Shown in pieces: positions 34,901 to 49,900 of a stretch of 64,000 bases of DNA (positions are counted from its first letter, which is position 1; each line of letters opens with the position of its first letter). Source of the DNA: Phorcus lineatus (Eukaryota > Mollusca > Gastropoda > Trochida > Trochidae); the NCBI GenBank assembly GCA_921293015.1, contig OV121096.1:12527000-12590999 (forward strand). Reading direction: 5' to 3'. The notes under the pieces were generated by a model that searched no databases, was not told the origin of the DNA, and saw only the letters and a list, made by a program, of their open reading frames with translations. A program made the translations under genes and the position numbers.

Positions 34901-37900
34901 GTGATTTATGAAGATGAACCTAAATCTGTATGCCAGGCTAACATCAGCTAGATATTCAATTGAGACTATGGAAATATTGCACAGTGAAAATGTGAATAAA
35001 ATAGGAGCATATTTCAAAAGTGATAAATGAAATTTGTTTTATCTTAGTTCACACTCTGCAGATTAAACTATAAAAGCAACCACAGTTTTATTTGAAAGGA
35101 AAATCTATTGAAATTGTTTAGTCTTTCTCCTTGTGAAGAAGTGCTTGTGAAAAATTCCCACATAAGACTTTCTTGAAATTAAAAAAACTAGAATGAGTAT
35201 TTTTTTTAAATGAAAAAATACCTCATAAATGAAAGAAAAAAAGATGATTTCAAAAGATGTACTTGTAAATAATTCTATAAACTTGAAGGAAAAATAAAGC
35301 TAACACGGTACTGATGTTATTGTATATCATAATATATGACTACCGATGTTACACACTCACCATACTATCAATATTAATCAAGCAGATACACTGGTATACA
35401 TATGCTTTTGCTAGCACTACTCCATAAAAGAGACTGAAAAATTCTCGAAAATATTGGACCATTTCGGTTCACAAAAACATTTTGATTTAAAAAATCTGAA
35501 TAATAAACATTCTCATGTGATCAATGATCATGTTTAAATTAACAGTGGATTTTCAGAAAAGAAATGGTTCAAGATTTCCGTTGTTGTATTGGTTATATAT
35601 GCCCAAACCAAATTATATCAAGCACAACTAACTCTCTAATAATGTCAGGAAAAAATGTAACTGTAAAATGATTACAATATAAACTTTTCAGAAGAACCTA
35701 TTCATATTTTTCTTTACAATATTATTTTCACACTATGTTAAATTCAACAATAAATGTAACTTTGAAAAAAAAACCCATTAAAGTTGACAACAATTAAAAT
35801 TGTTTGCCTAGATGGAATTTATATAGAAAATCAACCAGATTTACAGATGCCAACTTACGTTGCAAACTGGAAAACATCAAAGACAAACTTCTCCATCTTG
35901 ATTCCATTGGGGGTGGTTGGTTTCTGTTGTGTGCCGCTCTCGTCAACGTGAGGAATCTTCTTCTTGGCGACATGATGTTTCAACTGGTTCTCCTGGGGTG
36001 CACTGCAAATTGAGGATAGATGAGTGACTGGTATACTCCCAGGGAGGGACATGATTTGAGGAGCAACTGAGAGGACTCAATAGAGCTCTTTGGAGGGAAG
36101 TGGGGTTGGTGAGTAGACATGATTTGAGGAGCAACTGAGAGGACTCAATAGAGCTCTTTGGAGGGAAGTGGGGTCGGTGAGTAGACATGAGTTGAGAAGC
36201 AACTGAGTGGACTCAATAGAGCTCTTTGGAGGGAAGTGGGGTTGATGAGGAGACATGATTTGAGAAGCAACTGAGTGGACTCAATAGAGCTCTTTAGAGG
36301 GAAGTGGGGTTGGTGAGTAGACATGATTTGAGAAGCAACTGAGTGGACTCAATAGAGCTCTTTGGAGGGAAGTGGGGTTGATGAGGAGACATGATTTGAG
36401 AAGCAACTGAGAGGACTCAATAGAGCTCTTTAGAGGGAAGTAGGGTTGATGAGGAGACATGATTTGAGAAGCAACTGAGAGGACTCAATAGAGCTCTTTG
36501 GAGGGAAGTAGGGTTGATGAGGAGACATGATTTGAGAAGCAACTGAGAGGACTCAATGGAGCTCTTTGGAGGGAAGTGGGGTTGGTGAGTAGACATGATT
36601 TGAGAAGCAACTGAGAGGACTCAATGGAGCTCTTTGGAGGGAAGTGGGGTTGGTGAGTAGACATGATTTGAGAAGCAACTGAGAGGACTCAATAGAGCTC
36701 TTTGGAGGGAAGTAGGGTTGATGAGGAGACATGATTTGAGAAGCAACTGAGAGGACTCAATGGAGCTCTTTGGAGGGAAGTAGGGTTGGTGAGGAGACAT
36801 GATTTGAGAAGCAACTGAGAGGACTCAATGGAGCTCTTTAGAGGGAAGTGGGGTTGGTGAGGAGACATGATTTGAGAAGCAACTGAGAGGACTCAATGGA
36901 GCTCTTTAGAGGGAAGTAGGGTTGATGAGGAGACATGATTTGAGAAGCAACTGAGAGGACTCAATGGAGCTCTTTAGAGGGAAGTGGGGTTGATGAGGAG
37001 ACATGATTTGAGAAGCAACTGAGAGGACTCAATAGAGCTCTTTGGAGGGAAGTGGGGTTGATGAGGAGACATGATTTGAGAAGCAACTGAGAGGACTCAA
37101 TGGAGCTCTTTGGAGGGAAGTAGGGTTGATGAGTAGACATGATTTGAGAAGCAACTGAGAGGACTCAATGGAGCTCTTTGGAGGGAAGTGGGGTTGATGA
37201 GGAGACATGATTTGAGAAGCAACTGAGAGGACTCAATAGAGCTCTTTAGAGGGAAGTAGGGTTGATGAGGAGACATGATTTGAGAAGCAACTGAGAGGAC
37301 TCAATGGAGCTCTTTGGAGGGAAGTGGGGTTGATGAGGAGACATGATTTGAGAAGCAACTGAGAGGACTCAATGGAGCTCTTTGGAGGGAAGTGGGGTTG
37401 ATGAGGAGACATGATTTGAGAAGCAACTGAGAGGACTCAATGGAGCTCTTTGGAGGGAAGTGGGGTTGATGAGGAGACATGATTTGAGGAGCAACTGAGA
37501 GGACTCAATAGAGCTCTTTGGAGGGAAGTGGGGTTGATGAGGAGACATGATTTGAGAAGCAACTGAGAGGACTCAATAGAGCTCTTTGGAGGGAAGTGGG
37601 GTTGATGAGGAGACATGATTTGAGAAGCAACTGAGAGGACTCAATGGAGCTCTTTGGAGGGAAGTGGGGTTGGTGAGTAGACATGATTTGAGAAGCAACT
37701 GAGTGGACTCAATAGAGCTCTTTGGAGGGAAGTGGGGTTGGTGAGTAGACATGATTTGAGGAGCAACTGAGAGGACTCAATAGAGCTCTTTAGAGGGAAG
37801 TAGGGTTGATGAGGAGACATGATTTGAGAAGCAACTGAGAGGACTCAATAGAGCTCTTTGGAGGGAAGTAGGGTTGATGAGGAGACATGATTTGAGAAGC

Positions 37901-40900
37901 AACTGAGTGGACTCAATAGAGCTCTTTAGAGGGAAGTAGGGTTGATGAGGAGACATGATTTGAGAAGCAACTGAGTGGACTCAATAGAGCTCTTTGGAGG
38001 GAAGTAGGGTTGATGAGGAGACATGATTTGAGAAGCAACTGAGTGGACTCAATAGAGCTCTTTGGAGGGAAGTGGGGTTGATGAGGAGACATGATTTGAG
38101 AAGCAACTGAGAGGACTCAATAGAGCTCTTTGGAGGGAAGTGGGGTTGGTGAGTAGACATGATTTGAGAAGCAACTGAGTGGACTCAATAGAGCTCTTTA
38201 GAGGGAAGTAGGGTTGATGAGGAGACATGATTTGAGAAGCAACTGAGAGGACTCAATAGAGCTCTTTGGAGGGAAGTGGGGTTGGTGAGTAGACATGATT
38301 TGAGAAGCAACTGAGTGGACTCAATAGAGCTCTTTAGAGGGAAGTGGGGTTGGTGAGTAGACATGATTTGAGAAGCAACTGAGTGGACTCAATAGAGCTC
38401 TTTGGAGGGAAGTGGGGTTGATGAGGAGACATGATTTGAGAAGCAACTGAGTGGACTCAATAGAGCTCTTTAGAGGGAAGTGGGGTTGGTGAGTAGACAT
38501 GATTTGAGAAGCAACTGAGTGGACTCAATAGAGCTCTTTGGAGGGAAGTGGGGTTGATGAGGAGACATGATTTGAGAAGCAACTGAGAGGACTCAATAGA
38601 GCTCTTTAGAGGGAAGTAGGGTTGATGAGGAGACATGATTTGAGAAGCAACTGAGAGGACTCAATAGAGCTCTTTGGAGGGAAGTAGGGTTGATGAGGAG
38701 ACATGATTTGAGAAGCAACTGAGAGGACTCAATGGAGCTCTTTGGAGGGAAGTGGGGTTGGTGAGTAGACATGATTTGAGAAGCAACTGAGAGGACTCAA
38801 TGGAGCTCTTTGGAGGGAAGTGGGGTTGGTGAGTAGACATGATTTGAGAAGCAACTGAGAGGACTCAATAGAGCTCTTTGGAGGGAAGTAGGGTTGATGA
38901 GGAGACATGATTTGAGAAGCAACTGAGAGGACTCAATGGAGCTCTTTGGAGGGAAGTAGGGTTGGTGAGGAGACATGATTTGAGAAGCAACTGAGAGGAC
39001 TCAATGGAGCTCTTTAGAGGGAAGTGGGGTTGGTGAGGAGACATGATTTGAGGAGCAACTGAGAGGACTCAATGGAGCTCTTTGGAGGGAAGTGGGGTTG
39101 GTGAGTAGACATGATTTGAGAAGCAACTGAGAGGACTCAATAGAGCTCTTTGGAGGGAAGTGGGGTTGGTGAGTAGACATGATTTGAGAAGCAACTGAGA
39201 GGACTCAATAGAGCTCTTTAGAGGGAAGTAGGGTTGATGAGGAGACATGATTTGAGAAGCAACTGAGAGGACTCAATAGAGCTCTTTGGAGGGAAGTGGG
39301 GTTGGTGAGTAGACATGATTTGAGAAGCAACTGAGAGGACTCAATAGAGCTCTTTGGAGGGAAGTGGGGTTGGTGAGTAGACATGATTTGAGAAGCAACT
39401 GAGAGGACTCAATGGAGCTCTTTGGAGGGAAGTAGGGTTGATGAGTAGACATGATTTGAGAAGCAACTGAGAGGACTCAATGGAGCTCTTTGGAGGGAAG
39501 TGGGGTTGGTGAGTAGACATGATTTGAGAAGCAACTGAGAGGACTCAATAGAGCTCTTTAGAGGGAAGTAGGGTTGATGAGGAGACATGATTTGAGAAGC
39601 AACTGAGAGGACTCAATGGAGCTCTTTGGAGGGAAGTGGGGTTGGTGAGTAGACATGATTTGAGAAGCAACTGAGAGGACTCAATAGAGCTCTTTAGAGG
39701 GAAGTGGGGTTGGTGAGTAGACATGATTTGAGAAGCAACTGAGTGGACTCAATAGAGCTCTTTGGAGGGAAGTGGGGTTGATGAGGAGACATGATTTGAG
39801 AAGCAACTGAGAGGACTCAATAGAGCTCTTTGGAGGGAAGTAGGGTTGATGAGTAGACATGATTTGAGAAGCAACTGAGAGGACTCAATGGAGCTCTTTG
39901 GAGGGAAGTGGGGTTGGTGAGTAGACATGATTTGAGAAGCAAGTGAGAGGACTCAATAGAGCTCTTTAGAGGGAAGTAGGGTTGATGAGTAGACATGATT
40001 TGAGAAGCAACTGAGAGGACTCAATGGAGCTCTTTAGAGGGAAGTAGGGTTGATGAGGAGACATGATTTGAGAAGCAACTGAGTGGACTCAATAGAGCTC
40101 TTTGGAGGGAAGTGGGGTTGGTGAGTAGACATGATTTGAGAAGCAACTGAGAGGACTCAATAGAGCTCTTTAGAGGGAAGTAGGGTTGATGAGGAGACAT
40201 GATTTGAGAAGCAACTGAGTGGACTCAATAGAGCTCTTTAGAGGGAAGTAGGGTTGATGAGGAGACATGATTTGAGAAGCAACTGAGAGGACTCAATAGA
40301 GCTCTTTGGAGGGAAGTGGGGTTGATGAGGAGACATGATTTGAGAAGCAACTGAGAGGACTCAATGGAGCTCTTTAGAGGGAAGTGGGGTTGATGAGGAG
40401 ACATGATTTGAGAAGCAACTGAGAGGACTCAATAGAGCTCTTTGGAGGGAAGTGGGGTTGGTGAGTAGACATGATTTGAGAAGCAACTGAGAGGACTCAA
40501 TAGAGCTCTTTAGAGGGAAGTAGGGTTGATGAGGAGACATGATTTGAGAAGCAACTGAGAGGACTCAATAGAGCTCTTTGGAGGGAAGTGGGGTTGGTGA
40601 GTAGACATGATTTGAGAAGCAACTGAGAGGACTCAATAGAGCTCTTTGGAGGGAAGTGGGGTCGGTGAGGAGACATGATTTGAGGAGCAACTGAGAGGAC
40701 TCAATAGACCTTTTATTAGAGTGAAGTGGGGTTTGTGAGGAGACATGAATCTTGGGTGATTGAGAGGACCTGAGGGATCAGGGAGGGACAAAAAGGAGAA
40801 GAGGCTCAATGAAAAAATCAGCTCATCTTATCATTAGCCTGTAGTTACTTTATTGCTGTATGATTTTACTCATCATAGTAACAGAAAATTCTAGACTAAA

Positions 40901-43900
40901 AAAATAATCAAATTGAAATAGTAGTTTTTCAAGGCACTACAAATAACCAGGATGAACTTACTCTGAAGCCAATTTGAGGAACTCAAGTGTGAAGAAATGG
41001 TTACAGATATTGCCAGCATTGAATGTGAGTCTGCCATCTTTGTTACGCATCTCTGCAGTTTTCTGTGTGATCTCGCTGTACTCCACCACCTGGTACACCC
41101 CGTCCACCTTGCACACCACCCCAACAGCCTCTGTCGGAAAGCCTTTCTCTACAACCTGCAAACCAAAACATAAAATCATAATGTTTTACTGACTTGAATC
41201 CCTTTTAAGTGCCAACAAATCCTCTTTCATCATTCAACCTCGCAATAATAACATGTCATTGTTACAGCTCTCTTGATTCTGAAATACATTCACACATAAA
41301 AAACAAAACAATGTTCAAAATGGTCATGTGCCCCTTCAGCAAAATTATTGCAAATCCTGATAATAAAGGAACTGTCATCAGCTCAGTAGCTGTGGAGAAG
41401 CAGAAGCAATAGGACTTCCTTCTTGAATTCCTAATGGCTTGACCAGTAAACTTGAATATGTGATGTATTTCAACACCAAGCAAATTTGCGATACAGTTAC
41501 ATTTTAACTAAATTTAGGTTTAGATTTTACACGTGAATCTTTCCTCGAGTAGCCGTAGTGCCTTGAAAAGTAAATTGATCCCAGATGTTATACTTACTTT
41601 TGCTGCGCAGTTAGCTCCCTTTGACATACAGAATCCCATAAAGGTGGGGTCAGCCATCTTGACTAGGATGTTGTCCACACAGTACACGTGGATGTATTGG
41701 ATTCCTCGCCCCGTCATGTCCTCGATAGCCTTACTCCGCCGCAGGGCACGGTACAGCCCTCCATTGCCATCTGAACATGAAGAGATAGCGGCAAATAATC
41801 ATAACTGTGGCTGAATTACATATAAATGTCCACACTACAATCTTATACATAGGTCTCACAAACTTACAACTGGGTTTTCATTTTGGGTTCATGATTCCCT
41901 TTTATAAAGAGTCATTGTTGCATAAGGAATTGAGACCTGGCACTGGGTGTCATACAGGTGTCATACTATAATCATATGTACACCAAGGCATTTAGGTTTG
42001 AAAATGCCATACATCATTATAACATGACAGGTTGCCCATCAATTATCATACTAAGTGGGATATCTTGAAAATGTCAGGCAACACAAATTGGTCATTCAGA
42101 ATTTTTTTAATAACTGATGAGTGAGGTGAATGATTTGGAAGACTTACCTGGAGCCAGGGCTAGTTTAAACTTGCTCTGTAGGATCATCTTGCCCTCGAAT
42201 GTAAAACAGGGAAGTAGTCCTTGCTCAAACAATATCACATTTTCTTTCTTTAGACCAAAGTAATTGTTGTCTTCAAAGAACTTTCTTGTTGGCTCCATTG
42301 TGTGTTCGCTGGTCATAATGTACCTGGAACAGACAGCACAGGCTATCTTGAGTTAAAATTACTTCTTTGAGAGGCATTTAGAAGTTGGTAAGATGATTAG
42401 AGAATAAGTTCTATGGATTTACAACTTCTTTATTGCAAAATTGCGATGTTTCTGTGTAGATACTAATACCGTAACAAGTTAAAGCTTTCTCTACATAGTT
42501 TTGTCCAAACTGTCAAGCCTTTGTTTCGGGGTGAGGAACGAGAGAGAGAGAGAGAAAACTGGTCCGAATGTTTAAGTCCTGCTCTGCAATTTTGTTTGCT
42601 GTATGGAAAAGATTTACAGGCAAGGTTCGAGAAGATATTCATCATACCATATATAAGTTTACCGTAAAGATATAGCCGGTTTACAAGACAATTACAACCC
42701 AAGCTAGGCGGTAGCATTGAAAAGAAACCACTGTTCAATAATGTAACATCATCTGGACAACGGAGTAGTTTAACACTCTTATTAGTTTTCTTTTCCTTGA
42801 AAGATCTTGTCAAATTATTATTCATTACTTAACGTTGGTCCTTATAAGACATAAACATTTAAGCAAAGTTACATGCATTAGTTCCATGCAAATTTCTTTA
42901 TGTTCATTGTTATTATTCCTTATCCTTCTCACATTGAAGAATACAGAGTCATATCGTGCCCTCCAAAACATCTTCAATTTCAATAGATTACTTGCCCACA
43001 TTTCTTATATAACCAAAAGTTCAAAGTTTTTGAACCTATTTCTAAAAGTTTGAAAGATGAGGAATTATATGTATTGTTATGAATATTAAAAATTTGAAAT
43101 AGATTATAAAGCCATTATTATTAAAATTGACTTTAATCTGACAAAAGAAGTTGTTCACACATTTTTTTGTATTCTTGATTATTGTACGCACCATGGTATG
43201 ACACCCGCCTTGCCTGTCTGTTTCTGGGCGAGGTTCTGCACCCTGAGAATACGTTCTGCCTGGATCTGATAGAGAGTCTTCTTGGAGGGCAGGCCCACGT
43301 TGTACATACCCTTAGGGTACGCCACCCCCAGCCTCGTCCCCTGACCTCCCGCCAGCAGCAGTACCGCCACCTTGTTTTCACTTACTGCTTCTAGACCTGG
43401 GGAGAAATAGATGGGTTACACAGGTAGAAGGACTGTGCACTATCTAACACTTACAGTACTAATATATTGTGGTTCAGATTGTGCATTACAATTACTGCAA
43501 TATGATGTTTCATATCATGATATATGGCACCAACTACTTTAAATCAAATATATTCTGAAAGCTAACTCTATTCTACTTTCAGTGTACAAATAATTCTTTC
43601 TGGTGCGCAAAAAGGTGTTTGGCTGTACAACAAATGATAGTAGAAAGTTTTTATGTATACATGCAATCAAAATTTAATTACTAACTTTATCTTTGTTATC
43701 TATTTTTCAAAAGATCTGAAGGCATTTTATCAGATGTTTAATGTTTAAACTGCATAAAGAAGTATCAAAAGTTGAATTTAGAGTTCACTGCAATACATTA
43801 GCTCTATATAACAATAAATTGCAAAAAGAAATTTAGTGTAGTAACTCAGGCCTAGTAGGTAGAGAGGTACTAGGTAACCCCTCATAAAGTAATTTTGGCT

Positions 43901-46900
43901 AGTCAGTCTTTGGCTATGACAACTGTGAGCGTGTCAGCATGGCAGGCAATGGTTGCTCCAGGCTATCAAACCTGAAACCTAAGAGAGCTGCAGGGTGTGG
44001 ATGGAGTGGTCGAGGAGCAAGAGTCATCTTCATTGGATCATTTAAGCTTTGTTAAGTTTTGTTAAGTTTAACAACTTGTACATTGTAAAGGGTCCATATA
44101 AAAAGAAGTTACAGAACTGGCGAAATTACAAGTTACTCATCCTGTTGCATTACCTCATAAGATGAATTAAAGTTAGCAAGTATTCTATCTATTATGTAAC
44201 TACATGTGTGTGTTACATACTTCAATTGACCTCTTTCAACTTTGTATTTGTGTCCCCATTTTGCTGACTGTAGAACCAGTAAAGCTTTCATAGAGGAGAG
44301 AAAAAACCACGGATCGTGACTCATGATATACACAACTTGACAATAGGTAAACAGTCACAAAAGAAATCTTGTTGAGTTATATCGTCTCAAAGCCCGTTCT
44401 TTGCTCTTGTGCTTTCAGATTATCTAGAGCGTGCAAAACCTGACACCTTTTCATTTGTCCTCTGTAAGCAGAAATTACTCTATGCAATGCTACTCAAATA
44501 AATAAGAACCATCTGATGTGTCCTTAAGGAAGTATTGTCAAATTTTTAAACTTTTAATTTGTAATATTTATTTTTTGGAGAACTGTTACTAATGTACAAA
44601 GAATGTTGCCATTATGATTAAATAGAATGGGCCTTGACTGGACTTTTTTACAAATTAAAAAGAAAGGTGAAGGGATAAATCATGATATTTGAAGAATCTC
44701 TACAACGACACAGCAGTAAGCACATGAAGAAGAATAAAGCAGGATATGTCTCTATTTCATGGAAAAAGCTTGCTTCACTGCACACTACATACACCACATG
44801 AAATCTATACAAAACACAACACACTGTCTGTATCCTATCCAGTCTAGTTATCGTAAGTAATGCTATTGTAAAATTTCTCCCAAGTTTCTAATGCTAATGC
44901 TTCTAATTCTGCTTGTCACATCCTGGTTAACTGTCTAGAATTTCTTCCCTCAACCATCCCTTAGGAATGAATTATCCACTTCCTGAAAGCTAGTTGACTA
45001 AAAGTTTGGTGGCGATATTCCTGAAGACAATTTGATGTTAACCCTTAAGATGCGGGTCCCGGGCCTGTCCGGGTTGAAATTTGCTTTGACCGCATGTCCT
45101 CTGGGCGAGATGCGACATCGAAACTCTATTTTTCTCACGCTAGCTCATTAACGCCGAGGTGCACAGCAGCGAAGGACGGGCAATTGTTGCACGGCAGTAG
45201 TGTCAGTTTAACGCTAGTACTTTCCGTCCGTGTGTCGCTAAGCTACCGAATTTTGTTTCGTTGGTGTTCTAAATAATGCGCGTACATGTTCCGAAAATTA
45301 TGCAACCATTGATAACGTTTATCGTACCGATAATAAGCTTTAAAATCACTCAATTTTCCCCCACTCCCCGCCGTACGTGCTAATAGCCTGTGGGCACTTT
45401 CTACCCTCTCGCACGAGCTTACCGACCCGCGCATGCTATCGTTTACTGAGACGCGTGCATTTTGACCCTATGCACGCCTTCCTATCGCACGCCCTATGTT
45501 CTGAACCCTTGGGCAGATTTCAATATAGGTGGGATCATTTGAAAGAGAAAAAAAATCTCTTTAATTCGATGTAAAAAACATATGTGCGCCTTTTGAAATA
45601 AAGATACCGCATGTGCCGCAAAAAAGGTGATTTTTATATATTTTTAGTTTTACACTGTTTTGTCACACCAATTTTCTCATGATGTGCTCTACATATTTTG
45701 ACATTTTTTATATCACAAGATAGAGAAAAAGATTGTCTTTAATCCCATGTAAAATGTGTACATGCGCAACAATTCATAAAGATACAGCAAGCGCCGCACA
45801 AAAAGGTAATTTTGCCGACTTTCTTATCATGTGATCTGAAGCGCGATTTTCATGTGCCTTTCTTTCACAATGAATTTCTTTTACACCGTGAAAAAGATTT
45901 TGTTGAATTTTACATCACTATAAAGACAAATGAATTGGCTTTAATTCCCTATATCAATTATTATGCGCGCAAATAAATAAAGACTCAACAAGTGCCGTAA
46001 AAAGAACAACTTTCGCACTTCGCAATTCCGTTAGTGACGGAAATAGGGAAACTTTGGCACTTCATATCCCCGTGTACAAATGACACATTTCAAAACCATT
46101 TATATCATTATCAAGAGGAATAAATTGTCTACAAAGTGATATATAAAATGTACATGTACAAACGAGACAAAATATGTCGGGGATCTTTCGCCGGGCACCG
46201 CCATCAGGTCATAAGAAAATGTGTCCAACGAAAATGTTCGTGTTCGAGAAAAAAAATTTCAGCGGACTTTCGTCGGGCACCGCCAGCAGGTATGTGTTTT
46301 TCTCTGCCAAATTTGTGTTGGTCGAGGAAACTCATTTTTGAAAAAAAAGTTTGGTAGCATTCCAATGTATTAAATAGTTTGCTATATATGTCGGGATGGC
46401 ATGAGTTCCTTCGAGTGAAATAAAGACAAGGGGCCGGGTGCTCGTTGACTACGGCCGTCCCGACAGATAGGCCCGTGGAACCTATCATTCTCGGAAGAGA
46501 AGTCAAGAGTTGAAAAACTTTTGTAATCCACAACTGACAATCAGAACTTTCCTGACGTAGAAGGCAGTTGTTCGCGACTCGCCGGCTCGTTGCATAGGAG
46601 TCAGAAGGCGGCATCAGGGTTGATAATGTTGATACAACGTCGGCGGCCGTCGGTGCCATCGGCACCTTCGGCGGGATTGTGAATTTTTGTTTCAAACACT
46701 TACAAAATGTGGCAATTGAACGTCCATGAAGCTCACATTGAATTTCTCTGTACAACAGGTCATGTGTTGATGTTATTATATCTTGCGTGTGCCTAAATTA
46801 TTTTCAATCATTTACAGATTGATGTGAAAGATGCCTAAGGCCAGGAGGCCGCGAACCAGGAGTTGGGAAGGTCCGTCAACGTCTAGCGACGACGACTTCA

Positions 46901-49900
46901 TCAACGAGGTCCATGCCGATGAAGCTTCTGATATGGAATCAACTGATGAGAGTGATAGTGATAGTGACAGTGACAGTGATGGTGAAAGTGACATTGATAG
47001 TGATGTAGAAATAAGAAACATTGCAAGACACATATTAGCAGCTACGGGTGAAACTGCTACGACTGGTACTTCCACAGAAGAAGAGTTCAGTGGCTTTGAT
47101 GAGCAATATAATGAAATGGACACACATTTTGATGACCGTGACAACTTTATGGAACGCTGGACAGAGGGTCCGAGGCCACGTGGACGTGTTGATCTCCAAT
47201 TTACTGGCAACACGGGATTAGGACGCTTCATAGAATTGCCTGATAACCCGCAACCTGTAGACTATTTCGGGTTGTTTTTTCATGAAGATGATTATGGATC
47301 AATGGCAGCAGAAACCAACAGATACTTCCACCAACAGGTTGACGATACGGTTCTAAAGCCCTGTTCAAGGTTGAGGCAATGGTATGATACGAATGCTGAA
47401 GAAATGAAAGTATTCGTAGCAATGACTATAGCAATGTCTTTGGTTGTACAGAGAAACTTTTCTGAGTATTGGTCATCGAGTGATGTGACGTCGACGCCTT
47501 TCTTTGCCAAATGTATGCCTCGTGATAGGTTCTGGTTATTACTAACGTACCTACATTTGAATGATAATAACCAAATGCCGGGACGAAACACACCCCAGTT
47601 TTCACCAATCAATAAACTTGGCTATTTGTACAAGCGCATCGTGCATCGTTTTTCCAGAATTTACAAGCCGCATCAAACTATTTGTGTTGACGAAGGGTTG
47701 GTGCCTTGGAAAGGCCATCTGAGTTTCAAAGTATACAATCCCGACAAGCCGAAGAAGTATGGGATAAAGGCCTACATGCTGTGTGACTCAACCAATGGTT
47801 ATGTTTGCAAGTTTGAACTCTACACTGGAAAAACAAATGAATCTGTTTCTGTCGGTGGGAAAACGTATGATCTCGTCATGGACTTGGTGAAGGATTATGC
47901 TGGGAAAGGATATCATGTGTTCATGGACAATTTCTATTCCTCTGTGGCATTGTATATAAACTTGTGGGAAATGGGAACTGGTGCAACTGGGACGTTGAGA
48001 GGCAATCGCAAAGGCATTCCTGAAAAGCTAAAGAAGGCACAGAAAAAACAGAAGAAAGGGGATATGATGATCTATCACAATCAAGACCTACTCGTTGTGA
48101 GGTATGAGGACAGGAAGTCAGTGCTGCTCATGTCAACCGTAGAAGACACTGAAATTGTAGAGACAGGGAAGAAGAACCGAGTGACTGGGGAAGCAAATAC
48201 GAGACCAAGTATTGTGCACGAGTACAACAAATATATGGGAGGTGTGGATCGGGCCGACCAGATGCTGTCGTACACCCCGTTCAAAATGAAAACTCTTAAA
48301 TGGTGGAAGCGAGTGTGGTTTCATGTGTTAAACGTTGCCATGTTGAACTCTTACATTCTCTATAAAGAATTCTCAAAAGACAAAACCTTGAAAACAAGCC
48401 GTCAATTCAGAAAAGATATAGTGCAGCATATGATCACCTTCGCAGACACGGAAAAAGTACCTTCCCTGCGTAGACGTCCTCGTGGCAGGCCAAGCACAAG
48501 CGACGAAAGTGTGTTACGTCTTCATGGTCGACACTTTCCATCAAAGATTCAGCCTGTTGGAAAGAAGAAGAGGCTTTCCCGTATGTGTGTTGTTTGCTCC
48601 AAAGCGAAAAGAGAACTCTTTCGAAGGGCAGTGGAAGAAAGCAATGAGCCAGTTCGAAAGAAGAAAAGGGTAGGCAAAGAATCTTCTTACGAATGTAGCG
48701 AGTGTAATGTGGCTCTATGTGCAGCACCATGTTTCAGAATTTATCACACGTCACAAGATTGCACTAAAGCTTATATCAGTTTGATGTCAGAGAAGGAAAA
48801 TGAGGGGGATACTCAAGAAGATTGAAGAAAGAAGAAAGAAGCAGAAGTGTGGATGAGCGTTACTCTCCTTATAAAGTTTATTCTTCACATCAATAAGGTG
48901 AATGAGTAATATAAAATACTGATTGTCAATAAAATAATCTTTTTTTTAAGTCGTAAAAGAGACAGAGAAAGTCAATGTGAGCTGTCACTGGACGTTCGAT
49001 ACGAGCCGCATCACGAATCTACCCCGATCTTTCGCAATTTGTATTCTTAGAATCGGGTGGCGAAACTTCATACTTTTTACATCATCGTAAAGGGAAAAGA
49101 ACTGGCTTTGATTCATTTTGAAATGTGTATGTGCGCAACACATAATAAAGAAGCGGCAAATAATGCGAAAAATGTCGCAATTATCAATTTTTTTTCCCAA
49201 ATGTCTGAGGGTACCCCTCTTTAACGGTTCATATCTCCCGAACTATTTGGCACTTTTTAATTTTTTTTCCACCTTTCTCACGCGGAAAGAATGATCTTTA
49301 ATTCCGTGTATAATATGCATGTGCGCAATTAATAAAAATGGTGTGGCGAGTGCAGCGACAAATGTCGCAAATAAAACGATTGTCAAAATCTATTTTCAAG
49401 TAGTTGAGGGTGTCGCTCTTTAGCGGTTCATATCTCCCGAACTATTTTATACTTTTTTATATTTTTTTCACCTATTTCAAGGGAATAGAATTGTCTTTAA
49501 TTCCATGTATAATATGCATATGCGCAGTCCATAATAACGATGCGGTCAATGATGCGACTGGTGTCGCAAATAGAACGCTTATCAAAATTTGTTTTCAAGT
49601 AGTTGAGGGTATCACTCTTTCGTTTTTCATATCTTTTGAACCAGTTGGCACCTTTTCATTATTTTTTCACAGTCGTAAGGACGAAAGATTTATCTTTATT
49701 TCCATGTATAATTTGTACATGCGCAGCAAGAAATAAGGATGCGGCGTGCGTATAGAATGATTGATTTTATTATCTCGGAATGTTCGCCCGCGTGTGACTG
49801 CACGCGCCGAGAGGATCGGTACAGCAGGAAGCAACGCTGTTGCTTAGAACACTGGCACTCGCATGCTGGTGCCTCGGGGGTGCCCCGGGGGTATAACGGT

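Noticed and set aside
36049-40742. CRISPR-like or coding repeat array
   Set aside because: Units are contiguous with no unique spacers, the genome is an animal's, and 68 bp is not a multiple of three; the array is intronic.
46831-48825. Domesticated piggyBac-derived host gene
   Set aside because: Intact TTAA duplications and terminal repeats surround it, so it is a transposon, not a domesticated copy.
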